Assembly: GCA_029891385.1 (NCBI GenBank)
Contig: CM057233.1
Location: 26,582,150 to 26,646,149, forward strand
Reading direction: 5' to 3'
Length of the DNA: 64,000 nucleotides
Source of the DNA: Erythroxylum novogranatense
Lineage: Eukaryota; Streptophyta; Magnoliopsida; Malpighiales; Erythroxylaceae
This document shows, piece by piece, positions 1-9,425 of the stretch. Position 1 is the stretch's first letter; every line of letters starts with the position of its first letter. A program made the position numbers and the translations under genes. The notes beneath the pieces are model-generated. The model searched no databases. It was not told the origin of the DNA and saw only the letters and a list, made by a program, of their open reading frames with translations.

Positions 1-760
1 ATGCTTGAAGAAAAAATACTCAAATATTTTCTTGCATCAACATATCATTAGTTACATAATATTCTCAAAATATAAATTAATCATCTAAAATATTGTGCAA
101 TTTATCGACACAACTATAATATCCTTCATTTCATTACTACAGTAAAATCAAGTAACATAGTTTAATACAATTTACATTCATCTAATAATACAAATGATAT
201 TATATTTTAAGTAATTAATGAATAATATTTTAATTAATTACATTGTAATTAACTAATTATATTTTAATTAATTAATTATATTTTAATTAATTAATTATAT
301 TTTAATTAATTAGCATTTTAATTAATTAATTATATTTTAATTAGATTTTAAGTAATCATGTAATTAATTATATTTTAATTAAATAATTAAATTTTAATTA
401 GACTTTAATTAATTAATTAATTATATTTTATGTTGATTAATTATTTTAATTAATTAATTAGTTAGATTTTATCTTAATTAATTTAATTTTTGTAATTAAT
501 TAAATTATATTTAATTTATTAATTTTAATTAACTAATTAATTAATTATAATTTAATTTAATTTTAATTAATTAATTATATTTTAATTAATCACATAATTA
601 ATTATATTTTAATTAACTAATTAGATTTTAATTATACTTTAATTAATCAATTAGATTTTATGTTGATTAATTACTTTAATTAATTAATTAATTAGATTTT
701 TAATTATTTTAATTAATTAGCTTTTATCTTAATTAATTAAAGTTATTAATTAATGTAGGA
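1..760. repeat. AT-rich low-complexity tract built on TTAATTAA
   Basis: Nearly every stretch is a variant of TTAATTAA or ATTATATTTTAATTAA, with occasional TTAGATTTT steps. The array is irregular rather than a clean microsatellite. No open frame or recognisable gene lies in it. Many segments are self-complementary, so it could be a scaffold-attachment-like or simply degenerate AT repeat. Confidence 0.85.
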
Positions 761-917
761 ATCACTCCCATTCCTCTAGAAATCTAGAGGAACGGAGTAT
801 TCCTTAAAACCAAAGAATGAAAATGATACCCTTGCAATGATATACATATACCAACCATTAGTTTTAATTCCATTCCCATATCTTTTTTCTTAAACCCTCC
901 AAACAAGCACCCCCTAA
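760..917. mobile_element. Short MITE-like element or remnant
   Basis: The stretch opens with GGAATCACTCCCATTCC and closes with CCAAACAAGCACCCCC, a 3' end typical of plant MITEs whose termini read GGGGTGCTTGTTTGG on the other strand. An internal palindrome, CCTCTAGAAATCTAGAGG, lies near 775-792. It has no coding capacity. The boundaries and superfamily are guesses. Confidence 0.35.
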
Positions 918-1232
918 CTTTTTCTAAGTCTAAACGCATAAATAATGTACTGAAAATGTTTAGTATTTAAAATATTAAATATTTGTGAGGTATTAAAGAT
1001 ATTCATAACATTGGTATGTGGGTTAATATTTAAATTCAAGATGATAAAGGTATAATTTTAAAAGTAAATCTTAATTAACGTTAATTTCCTTGCCAGCAAG
1101 TTTTACTCTCTAGGTCCGCTTAGCTCACTTTCAATCAATTGAAGAAATTTAAGAAAGCCCAACAATTACTTCTGCGCAAGCATTAGACTTTGATACACAT
1201 TCCTTAACAGCAAAAGGTTCAGACTCTTACGC

Positions 1233-2408
1233 ATGGGAAGCCGAGGGTTGGGTTTGTCGGCGCTTCCAGGAGATTGCATGGATAACGTTCTCTCGTTGGC
1301 CTTGACGGGTCCTCGGGATACTTGCAGACTGTCGGTTATATCATCTTGGTTCTGGTCGGCGTTGAAATCCGATGCTGTTTGGCAGAAATATCTACCGCCG
1401 GATTATGAATCAATGCTTGCTAGATCCACTGATCCCCCTGTCTTCTCTTCTTTGAAGGACCTCTATTTCAGCCTCTGTGACAACCCTATTCTCATCGACG
1501 ACGCTAAGTTGGTAAATTATCTCCTCTCTTATTGATATTTTTCCACGTTTCAGATAATTATTTACCCTCCAATATTTCTTTCTTTCATCTATACTTGTAA
1601 CAAAAGTTTTTGTTTCTGGGTCTCATTGTTGGACCTTCATATATATTTATTTCGCGTCCTATGTTAGATGTGTATGCCCAGTAATGATTCATCCATTTTC
1701 TTCATGTCATTTGAATTTGAAGAGCTTTTGGTTGGACAAATCAACTGGGAAGAAATGTTACATGCTCTGTGCAAGGAACCTAATGATTAGTTGGGGTGAT
1801 ACACCTAGGTATTGTAAATGGACTTCTGAACCTGAATGCAGGTATATCTATCTTCCTCTAATATTGACTACATTGAAGGTCCAATTGTTCACCTTTTTCA
1901 GTAACTTGTATATATTGTTGAAATATACTATTGTTATTCTTCAAACAGATTTGGAGAAGCGGCTGAACTTATTTCAGTATGTTGGCTGGAAATTCGTGGC
2001 AAAATTAGTGCTTCTTTGCTATCCCCAGCAACATTATATTCAGCCTACCTGGTGTTTCAATTAACTACTAAAACCTATAGATTTGATGATCAACCTGTAG
2101 ACGTTTCAATAGGACTTGCTGGAGCTGAAAGTCCCACGCGATCTGTTTATTTGGATGCAGGGAGAGGGCAGAGGCAGCGATACCAAACTGGACGAAGAAG
2201 GATTAGATTATTAAGCCAGAGGTATGTGTCTGGAATGCACCCAACAGAGAGGAAAGATGGGTGGTTTGAGATTGAATTAGGTGAATTCTATAACAAAAAA
2301 GGTGAAGAAGGGGAAATTGAAACGAGTGTATTAGAAATTAAAGTTCTTTTCGGGAAAAGGAGACTTATTGTTCAAGGTATAGAAATTAGGCCTAAGGAGG
2401 GTAAATGA
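1233..2408 (+). CDS. F-box protein PP2-B family, copy 1 (3 exons, intact)
   Basis: Exons are 1233-1511, 1723-1841 and 1949-2408, with GT/AG introns, joining in frame into 285 residues. Residues about 6-50 form the F-box (LSALPGDC, GPRDTCRLSVISSWF, SDAVWQ), which in this family binds SKP1 in SCF ubiquitin ligases. From about residue 94 the phloem-protein-2 lectin-like domain begins (SFWLDKSTGKKCYML, WGDTP, VCWLEIRGKI, LSPATLYSAYLVF) and ends with GIEIRP. The three-exon layout and length fit PP2-B genes. Substrate and sugar specificity cannot be read from sequence. A close paralogue lies at 24776-26037. Compared with it this copy lacks a 30-residue repeat near the SGM motif and has cysteine for tryptophan in exon 2 (RYCKWT against WYWKWT). 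The start is the first ATG, shared by all copies in the window. Expression is unknown. Confidence 0.9.
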
Positions 2409-2922
2409 ATCAAATGATGGACAAAAAAGAAACTGTTTTCGTCCAAAAGCTGCGGGAGTTGAGTGGTTAGAAGATTGAATTTGTTGAACGAATGGGCGGA
2501 GGGTTTTAGTGTTTTTATTTCTATAGTGTTTGTCGTAAGAGAGCTTTAGCTGTTTCTACAATAAGTGTATAAAGTATGGTTTCTTGTCACATATTCCCTG
2601 ATCTTTTACAATTGCCTTTATATGGAAAATGAGATAAATGATGATTCGCCTCATCCATTGATGTTTCTTAAGATTCTTCATCTAGATTAAGCGATAATTG
2701 AATAATTGAAGCTAGCAATAAAAACGAAGATAGTCAATAATGGAGATTAGGACCAGTTTATACTAAGCCACTCCATCACATTATTTTCAACACTAGTGCA
2801 TCTGGATTATTACTTATAGGTTCAAATAGCAACAAAGCTTGTATCTTTAGTTTTAGTTGCTTGAACCAAGTTTAATTCTTTTTCTGATTCTTGTCGATTT
2901 TCGTTCTTATAGCAGCTGGTAA
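2409..2922. other. 3' flank of F-box copy 1; part of a duplicated block
   Basis: There is no gene. The segment from about 2730 to 2850 is repeated with few changes at about 22465-22597, so it belongs to a segmental duplication that carried F-box sequence. The first 200 bases presumably hold the 3' UTR and poly(A) signals of the F-box gene. Confidence 0.6.
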
Positions 2923-3239
2923 TTATGAAAAGACTGAAAAGTAAACCAGAAAGAAGGAAGCTAGTAATAGGACTAGTATGGGTAATGAATCTACCAAAAT
3001 TACCACATCCAGTTCATAAACCTCGTCATACAACAGAAGATAGTAGAGTAACACTACAGGATGATGGATGCAAACACTAAAGGCTGAGAGGTCTGCAGGA
3101 AAACCAGAATGGAAAATATAGCCAAAATTAACTTTAAAGGTCGGAAGAGGAATTTGAGGAGGGAGAGTAGGGAAGAAAGAGGCAGTGTTAAGGAAAGGAG
3201 AAAGAAGACAAGCACACATGCGCTCTTTCTCCCGATGCA

Positions 3240-3500
3240 CTAAGCTGCCATTGAAGATATTTCCTTGACATGGGTCAAGTGCAAGACATCAATACTGACA
3301 AGCCGCGCATCCCGACCCTCAATGGTCACCAACAACACATTTCCAGCAACATCAGCAGTTGTCTTGTTGTTAGCGATTTCTTGCCTGTTGGAATACTGAA
3401 GGTAAACAGTCTTCCCCCGCACTTGAGCAGGCTCTGAGGATGAAGCATAATACGATATCATCGCAATAGCTTGATTCAAAACTGCAAATTCAAGCTGTTT
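3240..3500 (-). pseudogene. Fragment of a polypyrimidine-tract-binding protein (PTB3-like) gene
   Basis: The minus strand encodes NQAIAMISYYASSSEPAQ, then GKTVYLQYSNRQEI, GNVLLVTIEG and SIDVLHL. These match the end of RRM1, the linker and the start of RRM2 of plant PTB homologue 3, an RNA-binding splicing regulator. Homology stops after SIDVLHL, where the family continues into the rest of RRM2. Here an unrelated tail and a stop follow. Upstream, the exon begins after an intron-like TTTGCAG acceptor and then runs into a 16-17-base A tract. Retained intron sequence argues against a processed retrocopy and for a captured or duplicated genomic piece. About 80 codons remain, far short of the usual 400-plus. 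The open frame that follows at 2923-3240 matches nothing I recognise. Confidence 0.7.
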
Positions 3501-3701
3501 TTTTTTTTTTTTTGACCTTCTTCATATAATTTGTTTGTTGCTTATTTACCAACTCTCCAATTTGAAATTAAAAAACTTAAGTTTGTTTATGTATAAAGAT
3601 ATTAAATGAAATAAAAGAATTAATGAAATAAGCTAAAGTCTCCTGACTTTATTGATTAGATTAACGTTCATTAAGGCTATTGCAACTAGTTGTTGGGTAT
3701 G

Positions 3702-3799
3702 TAAGATTTGATTTGAATGGCTCACTCCTCTCTCTAAATTTTCAGCTAGATAAGATTTGATTTGAATGGCTCACTCCTCTCTCTAAATTTTCAGCTTGA
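3702..3799. repeat. 49-bp tandem duplication
   Basis: Two adjacent 49-base units (3702-3750 and 3751-3799), each starting TAAGATTTGATTTGAATGG and ending in TTTTCAGCT plus a few bases, differ by about one or two bases. The following sequence (about 3800-3870) resembles 22130-22210, linking it to the duplicated F-box flank. Confidence 0.85.
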
Positions 3800-4480
3800 T
3801 CTAACTAACTTGGGTCATGCTTCTTTTAGGCCCTCTACTAAGAAGTACGACCCAAATTTAGGCATGTTTCTCTGGATTTTGTCCTTTATCTCTTCTTTAG
3901 TATATTTGATGCTAAGTAACTGAGCCCAAGTTTTTGGACATAATATATGTTTGAGAAGAGTTCTCGAAAGTTATAAAAAAAAAATTGTATGTCCGTTATG
4001 CAAATTTGTTATAATCTTTATTGAAGATTTGGTGTTAAAGTTTTAGGGATATGTCAAAATCTTGTAGATAACAAAATGTATTAAGTTGGCTAATGTCTCA
4101 TAATTTTTTATGACAAAATGTAAGATATATGTTAACACTATGATAAAAAAATGCAAATGGTTACATTGAGTATAGCTAAAAGGTATAGTAGCTTTATGAA
4201 ATTGTTCCATTTAATTTAGTCTACTAAAAACATAATTGTGGACTACAATTAAAGGCTTAACAATAGTATGATAATAGTTGTCATTAAAAGAAAAAGATTG
4301 CAGGACTTTTCTTGCCTATACGAGATATGATAGAGATCATATGTATTTCTAATTCATCTTTATGAGTATTTGATACTGAATATAGATTCAACATTATTGT
4401 AAAGTTTAATGCATGGTTAGAAATAGATTGTTAAATCAAAATAGTTGATCCAAGTTTACGCAAATAGTTTGTATATATAT
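3800..4480. other. AT-rich intergenic DNA
   Basis: I see no gene, RNA or clear repeat beyond the short similarity of 3800-3870 to 22130-22210. Confidence 0.5.
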
Positions 4481-4481
4481 A

Positions 4482-5510
4482 TTGAATCAAAGGCAATTTA
4501 TGTTTAATATAAATGGCAATAATACAAAGTTGGATAACCGAGATAATACTTTTATGTTATGTGGGTTAAATCAACAAAATGAGAATCATAAAGTAACATA
4601 TAACGATACATGTATCCTTTTGATTATGAATCATATGAAACTTGTGATACTTGTCAAATTGAAGAATAACCAAATCAAGCTTTAGTGAAAGGATGATGAT
4701 GGTATTGAATTGATAGAATATTAATTCATAAAAGGATAATATTTATATTTTATTATATTACTAGTAACTTTATGTGATATAGTAGTATGTATTGAATGAA
4801 ATAATGATTTAAAATTTTGAAAAGTTCAAATTGTTTGAATCTAAGCAGAAATTAAGCATTGAGAATGCCGAAACACTTTAATGAGATCGTTGTGGTAAGT
4901 TTGAAATTATCAGTTATCTATAGGGAATGAGATTATATGATGAATACCTTCACAACTAAATTCGTAATAGTATGGATTTATGTAAGGAGTAAAATACAAT
5001 ATGAGATATTGTATAATGCAACATTATTTCTTCTATAGTTATGCCTAGTACATTAAATTACCTTCATATATTTCCAATGAATCAATTATCAAGATTGTAT
5101 ATTATATATGAAACATTGAGTCTTTAAAAAAACTAAAGTTAATGATTCAAGGATGCGATGCTTAGTTGAAGCATATATTATCCATTAAGTTTGGAACTGA
5201 AATAGGTAATAAAATGTTATGAGATATCCAAAAGGTTAGATATAATCTTACAGACCTATTAAACAAATTGTTTGATTTAATGTATACTTATAAGAGAATG
5301 GTTCTCAAGATAAGTAGTAGGAGTAAGAAGAAAATTGAAAAGTTCAAATCTTATAACAATACATCCAATTTTAACTAATGCTTTTAATGATACATTTGAT
5401 GTATAATTGAAAGGCTACGAGATGTTGAAAGATTCACTTTCATAATGAATTCAAAGAGTTTGCTTTGAAGATGATTGTAAATTTATCATGTCTATAAGAG
5501 GGCTAGTGGG
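4482..5510 (+). pseudogene. Decayed Ty1/copia integrase relic
   Basis: With frameshifts and stops ignored, the plus strand carries copia pol landmarks in order. A GAG-pre-integrase zinc-finger region ends in FDYESYETCDTC at about 4619-4654. FEKFKLF follows near 4816, then a degraded DRCG (family DRGGEY) near 4884, an NTI.DIV..NIIS segment (family RRNRTLLDMVRS) near 4990-5030, and a W-GCDA...NKML.DIQKVRYNLTDL segment (family GCEAYVKR...FVGYPKETKGYYFY) from about 5150. Only the longest stretch, 67 codons at 4482, stays open. It is related to the same copia lineage as the element at 48598-58288 but much older. LTRs were not found. Confidence 0.75.
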
Positions 5511-5714
5511 AGTATAGTTGTCCTTTTTAGTAAGAGTAGGTGAAGAAATATTACTTATAAAGAACTATAATTCTAATTTTCAATTATTGAACACAAAATT
5601 TTCAAGACCAACTCTTGTTGGATGTAAAAAGGTAACATGTTAATTATGAAATTAGATTTATAGAGATAGATTGAACGTTGTTAACTTATTCTAAGCCTAA
5701 GTGCATAGATAATT

Positions 5715-5937
5715 TACTAAAAGGGTATTTGGTTCACTGCTAGAATAGATAAGGAATGAAATGGTTATTCTTATGAATAGAATGAATGAGGAATATAATG
5801 AAATAAATATTACTTAGTTTGGTTTATTCTTAAGAATTTCTAATGATGATATATGCCAATGTTTGGTTTCAAAACATAAATTTGATATTACAAAGGAATA
5901 ACTAACAAAAGACTAAAATATTCATTATAGTCTCCAC

Positions 5938-5991
<54 letters not shown>

Positions 5992-5997
5992 AAAATC

Positions 5998-6035
<38 letters not shown>

Positions 6036-6225
6036 CTATACCTATTCGCGTTTCATGGAATATGTAAAGACAGGAAAAGATATCTTTAATTATTCACGAA
6101 AATTTTGGAATAACTAAATATGATATTAGTTATTTTATATTATTTTTAACTAAACAAAGGAATAATTATTTATTATGAATAAATCAGTAATAGAATAACT
6201 ATTCCACTTACCTAAATATGCCATT
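5715..6225. mobile_element. MITE inserted in the F-box upstream duplication
   Basis: Imperfect inverted ends read AAGGGTATTTGGTTCACT on the left and, reverse-complemented from the right, ATGGCATATTTAGGTAAG. Both continue into ATAGAATA/ATTCTATT blocks. The orthologous stretch upstream of F-box copy 1 (about 935-965) lacks the element, which acts as an empty site. Flanking TAA on both sides suggests a 3-bp TSD as in Harbinger/Tourist MITEs. It contains an ATA microsatellite and no protein. Confidence 0.7.
5938..6033. repeat. (ATA)n microsatellite inside the MITE
   Basis: Uninterrupted ATA repeats run to about 5989. A short CTAAAATC interruption follows, and then more ATA repeats. Confidence 0.95.
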
Positions 6226-6359
6226 AAGATGTTTATTATCTAAAATATTAGATATTTGTAAAGTATTAAAGATATTAGATACTCTTTATATGAATGGATA
6301 TTTAAGTTCAAAATATAATTTTAGAAGATTAAGGTTTCTTTACTTTCCGGCAATGTTTA

Positions 6360-6495
6360 CTTCCCAGTTCGCTTAGGTCTCTTTCAATCAATTGAAGAAA
6401 TTTAAGAAAGCCCAACAATTACTTCTGCGCAAGCATTAGACTTTGATACACATTCCTTAACAGCAACAGATTCAGACACTTACAAATGGGAAGCC
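6360..6495 (+). pseudogene. 5' fragment of an F-box/PP2-B copy
   Basis: The leader (for example GAAGAAATTTAAGAAAGCCC and the CATTAGACTTTGATACAC segment) matches the leader of copy 1 at about 1100-1240. The copy ends three codons into the coding sequence (ATGGGAAGCC at 6486-6495), where retrotransposon gag sequence begins. GCC is shared by both sides at the join, so the breakpoint shows about 3 bp of microhomology. Similar 3' flank reappears at 22140-22597 beyond the retroelements. This suggests a former gene copy that was broken up, but its exons 2 and 3 are gone. Confidence 0.8.
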
Positions 6496-7529
6496 AATTT
6501 TCCTTGGACCCGCATTGTTTATGGACCTTCAAAATCGTATATGGCATGCAAGGATATGGTTAGGTTGTCCGCCGACTCTCCATCTTCAATCTCCATGTCA
6601 GTATCATCATCGCTATAGTCCAGTATTGCTTGAATGGAGAATAACTTCTTGCATTTGTGACCCGGCCCATATCGCTCATTACATTTGAAACAGAGACCTC
6701 GCTTTTTCCGCTCATTCAGCTCATCCCAAGTTAGTCTTTTGACACTGTTTCTAGAAATTTTTGAAGGAGAAGACGTGGAACTTGTATTTTGTGGAGCTGT
6801 TCTGCCGGTTGAGCCCCTCCCTTGGCTAGAATTCCTTGCTTCATAAAGTTTGGCAAGTGAAAATGCATGGGATAAAGACACGGGACGACCTGCTTGCACT
6901 TCAGTTCTTATGGAAGCTGTAAGCCCACTAACAAAACAACCAACTTGTCTTGCTTGTGATAATTTCCCCACCTTGGTCAGCAACTTCTCAAATTGATTTT
7001 GATAATCTTGCACAGAGCCACATTGCTGTAATTTGGTTAATTCTCCAAAATGATCAAAGAATTGATTAGGACCATACCTTGAGTGAAGCCTTTCTTTTAA
7101 TTCAACCCAAGTGATAGTTCGCTCTTCTTGTTTAAGTAGCTGGTACCATAGTTGTGCATCGCCTTCTAGATGAAAGGATGCTAATGAAACTCTATTGGCC
7201 TCTGGAGTATCATGGAATTGAAAAAATTGTTTAGCTCTGCATAGCCAACTTGTAGGATTTTCTTGTCCATTAAAACGGGGAAAATCCAACTTAACCAGTT
7301 TAGGAGCATATGACGAGCTAACCCCAAAATTGGCGGACTACCCTCTTGATTCAGAAGCTCGTACATCATATTCAACTCCCCTCCCGTTAGAGGATTCGGT
7401 AGTTAGTTGATCCATCCGAGCATTGAGTTTAGAGAAGAGTTCTTCTAAACGTTTAGCAATGCCCTCTTGACCACCAGAAAGAGACTGGACTGAATGTTCA
7501 AGCTGCTCCACTCTCTGGTCCATGCCATT
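6496..7529 (-). pseudogene. Second gag copy of element A (truncated)
   Basis: The minus strand starts at MDQRVEQLEHSVQSL (ATG near 7523) and runs through the gag domain (FPRFNGQENPTSWLC, FHLEGDAQLWYQLL, YGPNQFFDHFGELTKL) to a CCHC-like knuckle ([14 protein letters not shown]). It ends about 20 codons later at the junction with F-box sequence. One in-frame TAG at 7338-7340 replaces the CAG seen in the sister copy at 21312-21314. Protease, RT and integrase of this copy are missing. Confidence 0.85.
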
Positions 7530-7541
7530 GCTCTGATACCA
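7530..7541 (-). other. Primer-binding site (initiator Met tRNA type)
   Basis: The minus strand reads TGGTATCAGAGC, complementary to the 3' end of plant initiator methionine tRNA. It lies 3 bases downstream of the LTR end. Confidence 0.85.
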
Positions 7542-7544
7542 CTT

Positions 7545-7852
7545 TGGTAAGAACTGTCGTTTATCTTTTGGACCTATTCTGCTGAACAAGAAATAATAGT
7601 AGAATTTGGTTTGACAAAGGAAACCAATACCTCAACGTTGTGACACGTTCTTAGTAATTTTCAAGCATATGTGCAGCTTGTTATTCATTGCCAATAAATA
7701 GCTAAAAACAAATCACAACAGAATAACTAAAAAGGAGCTAACAGCCCACAACAAAACAGAATAATAGATATTCAAGGGAACACACTTGTCATCTGACTTA
7801 TTCAAATATAAACAGCTGTCCAACAAACACTAAAGATAATTGACACGTGACA
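7545..7852 (-). repeat. LTR of element A (internal/3' copy)
   Basis: This is 308 bp, beginning TGTCACGTGTC and ending TTACCA on the minus strand. It is the same length as the copy at 21519-21826 and nearly identical to it. Confidence 0.85.
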
Positions 7853-9425
7853 ACTCCCTCCTCCTTAGAAACCACTCTTGTCCTCAAGAGTGACATGTGG
7901 AAATTTGGACTTGATAGAATTAAAGTCTTCCCATGTTGCATCTGCAGCTGATAGCCCACGCCACTGAATTAAAACTTCCAACTTCCTTCTTCTCGATCTT
8001 CTATTCAGAATGGCTTCTGGTTCTGAAACCAAAGTATCAGTCTCCTCATCTCCAATAGGCAACTCTAATTGTATAATAACTCTACTTCCAACATACTTTT
8101 TAAGGAGAGACACATGGAATATAGGATGAATACGAGAATTTTTTGGTAAATCCAATTTATAGGCGACTGCACCAATTCATTCCAACACCTTGAACGACCC
8201 ATAATATCTAGGTGATAGCTTCAATTTCATTCGTGAAGCAACTGATTTTTGCCTATATAGTTGCAGCTTCAAATAAACCCAATCTCCTATTTCAAATTCT
8301 CTTTCTTGATGTTTTGCGTCATAAATGCGCTTCATCCGATTTTGTGCTTGTTGAATTTTTTCCCCTATCTCTTTAATCATAACATCCCGCTCCAACAACT
8401 CTTGTTCAACTGCTGCTACCTTAGCTGTCCCAGGAATGTAAGAGAGAAGAGTTGGGGGCAGTCTACCATAAACAACTTCAAATGGAGTTTTTCCGGTAGA
8501 TGAATGAACACCAGTGTTATAGCAATACTCTGCCCACGACAACCACTTAGTCCACATCTTAGGTTGAGAACCAGTTAAGCACCTAAGATACATTTCCAGT
8601 GTTCGATTTACGACCTCCGTTTGACCATCCGTTTGGGAATGGTAAGCTGAGCTGAAATTAAAACTAGTTCCATTCAAGCGGAACAATTCTTTCCAAAACA
8701 AACTTGTAAATTTTGGGTCTCTATCACAAACAATAGATTTTGGCAGCCCATGCAACCGGAAGATATTGTCAAAAAATACTTGAGCAACACTTACAGCAGT
8801 ATATGGATGAGAGATAGCCATGAAATGAGCGTATTTTGATAGTCTATCAACTACCACAAATATGGTGGATTTACCTCTTGAACTTGGCAGGCCATCAATG
8901 AAATCCATGGAGATGTCTTCCTATATTTGATTTGGAATGGGAAGAGGTTGAAGAAGCCCAGCCGGAGAAGTTTGCTCTGCTTTATTTCTTTGGCACGTAT
9001 CACATTCTCTAATAAACCCACGAATCCTTCTTTTTAATCCCTTCCAGTAGAAAGTAGAGCGAATCCTTTGTGTGGTTTTTAAGAACCCCTAGTGAGTGCT
9101 ATTATGGAACTGGAAGATAATGTCATGAATTAAAGGTGAACTTTCAGCCAAATAAATTCTTCCCTTGAAATAAATAATTCCATCCTTGTACTCCCATGGT
9201 CCCAAAGCTTCTCCTTCAAGTACCATACTGACCAATTTTTTCAAATCTGGATTAGAACAAGTTTCTTCCTTAATAGTATCAATCCAATTTGGAATAGGGA
9301 CTGATACGGCCATAATGTGGCCCTCTCCTTCACCCGAATCTTCTCTTCTTAATAAGGCATCGACAACGACATTTTCCTTGCCTCCCTTGTACTCTATTGC
9401 AAAATCAAAGCCCATTAGCTTGAAT
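7853..9425 (-). pseudogene. Element A pol 3' part: RNase H end, integrase, chromodomain
   Basis: On the minus strand, FAIEYKGGKENVVVDALLRR (end of RNase H and connection) is followed by the integrase zinc finger (CDTCQRNKAEQ). The catalytic core has MDFIDGLP, VCDRDPKFTS and the HSQTDGQTEVVNRTLE block. The C-terminus is a chromodomain (VLIQWRGLSAADATWED), ending near 7865. A purine-rich tract (AAGGAGGAGGGAG) directly precedes the LTR. Disabling changes include a stop after HNSTH near 9089, a TAG where the family has W before EDISMDF near 8922, and a break near 8170. Its upstream half lies at 18733-21491. Confidence 0.88.

Noticed and set aside
2923..3240. 105-codon minus-strand frame as part of the PTB gene
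   Set aside because: It shares no motif with PTB proteins and follows the point where homology stops.
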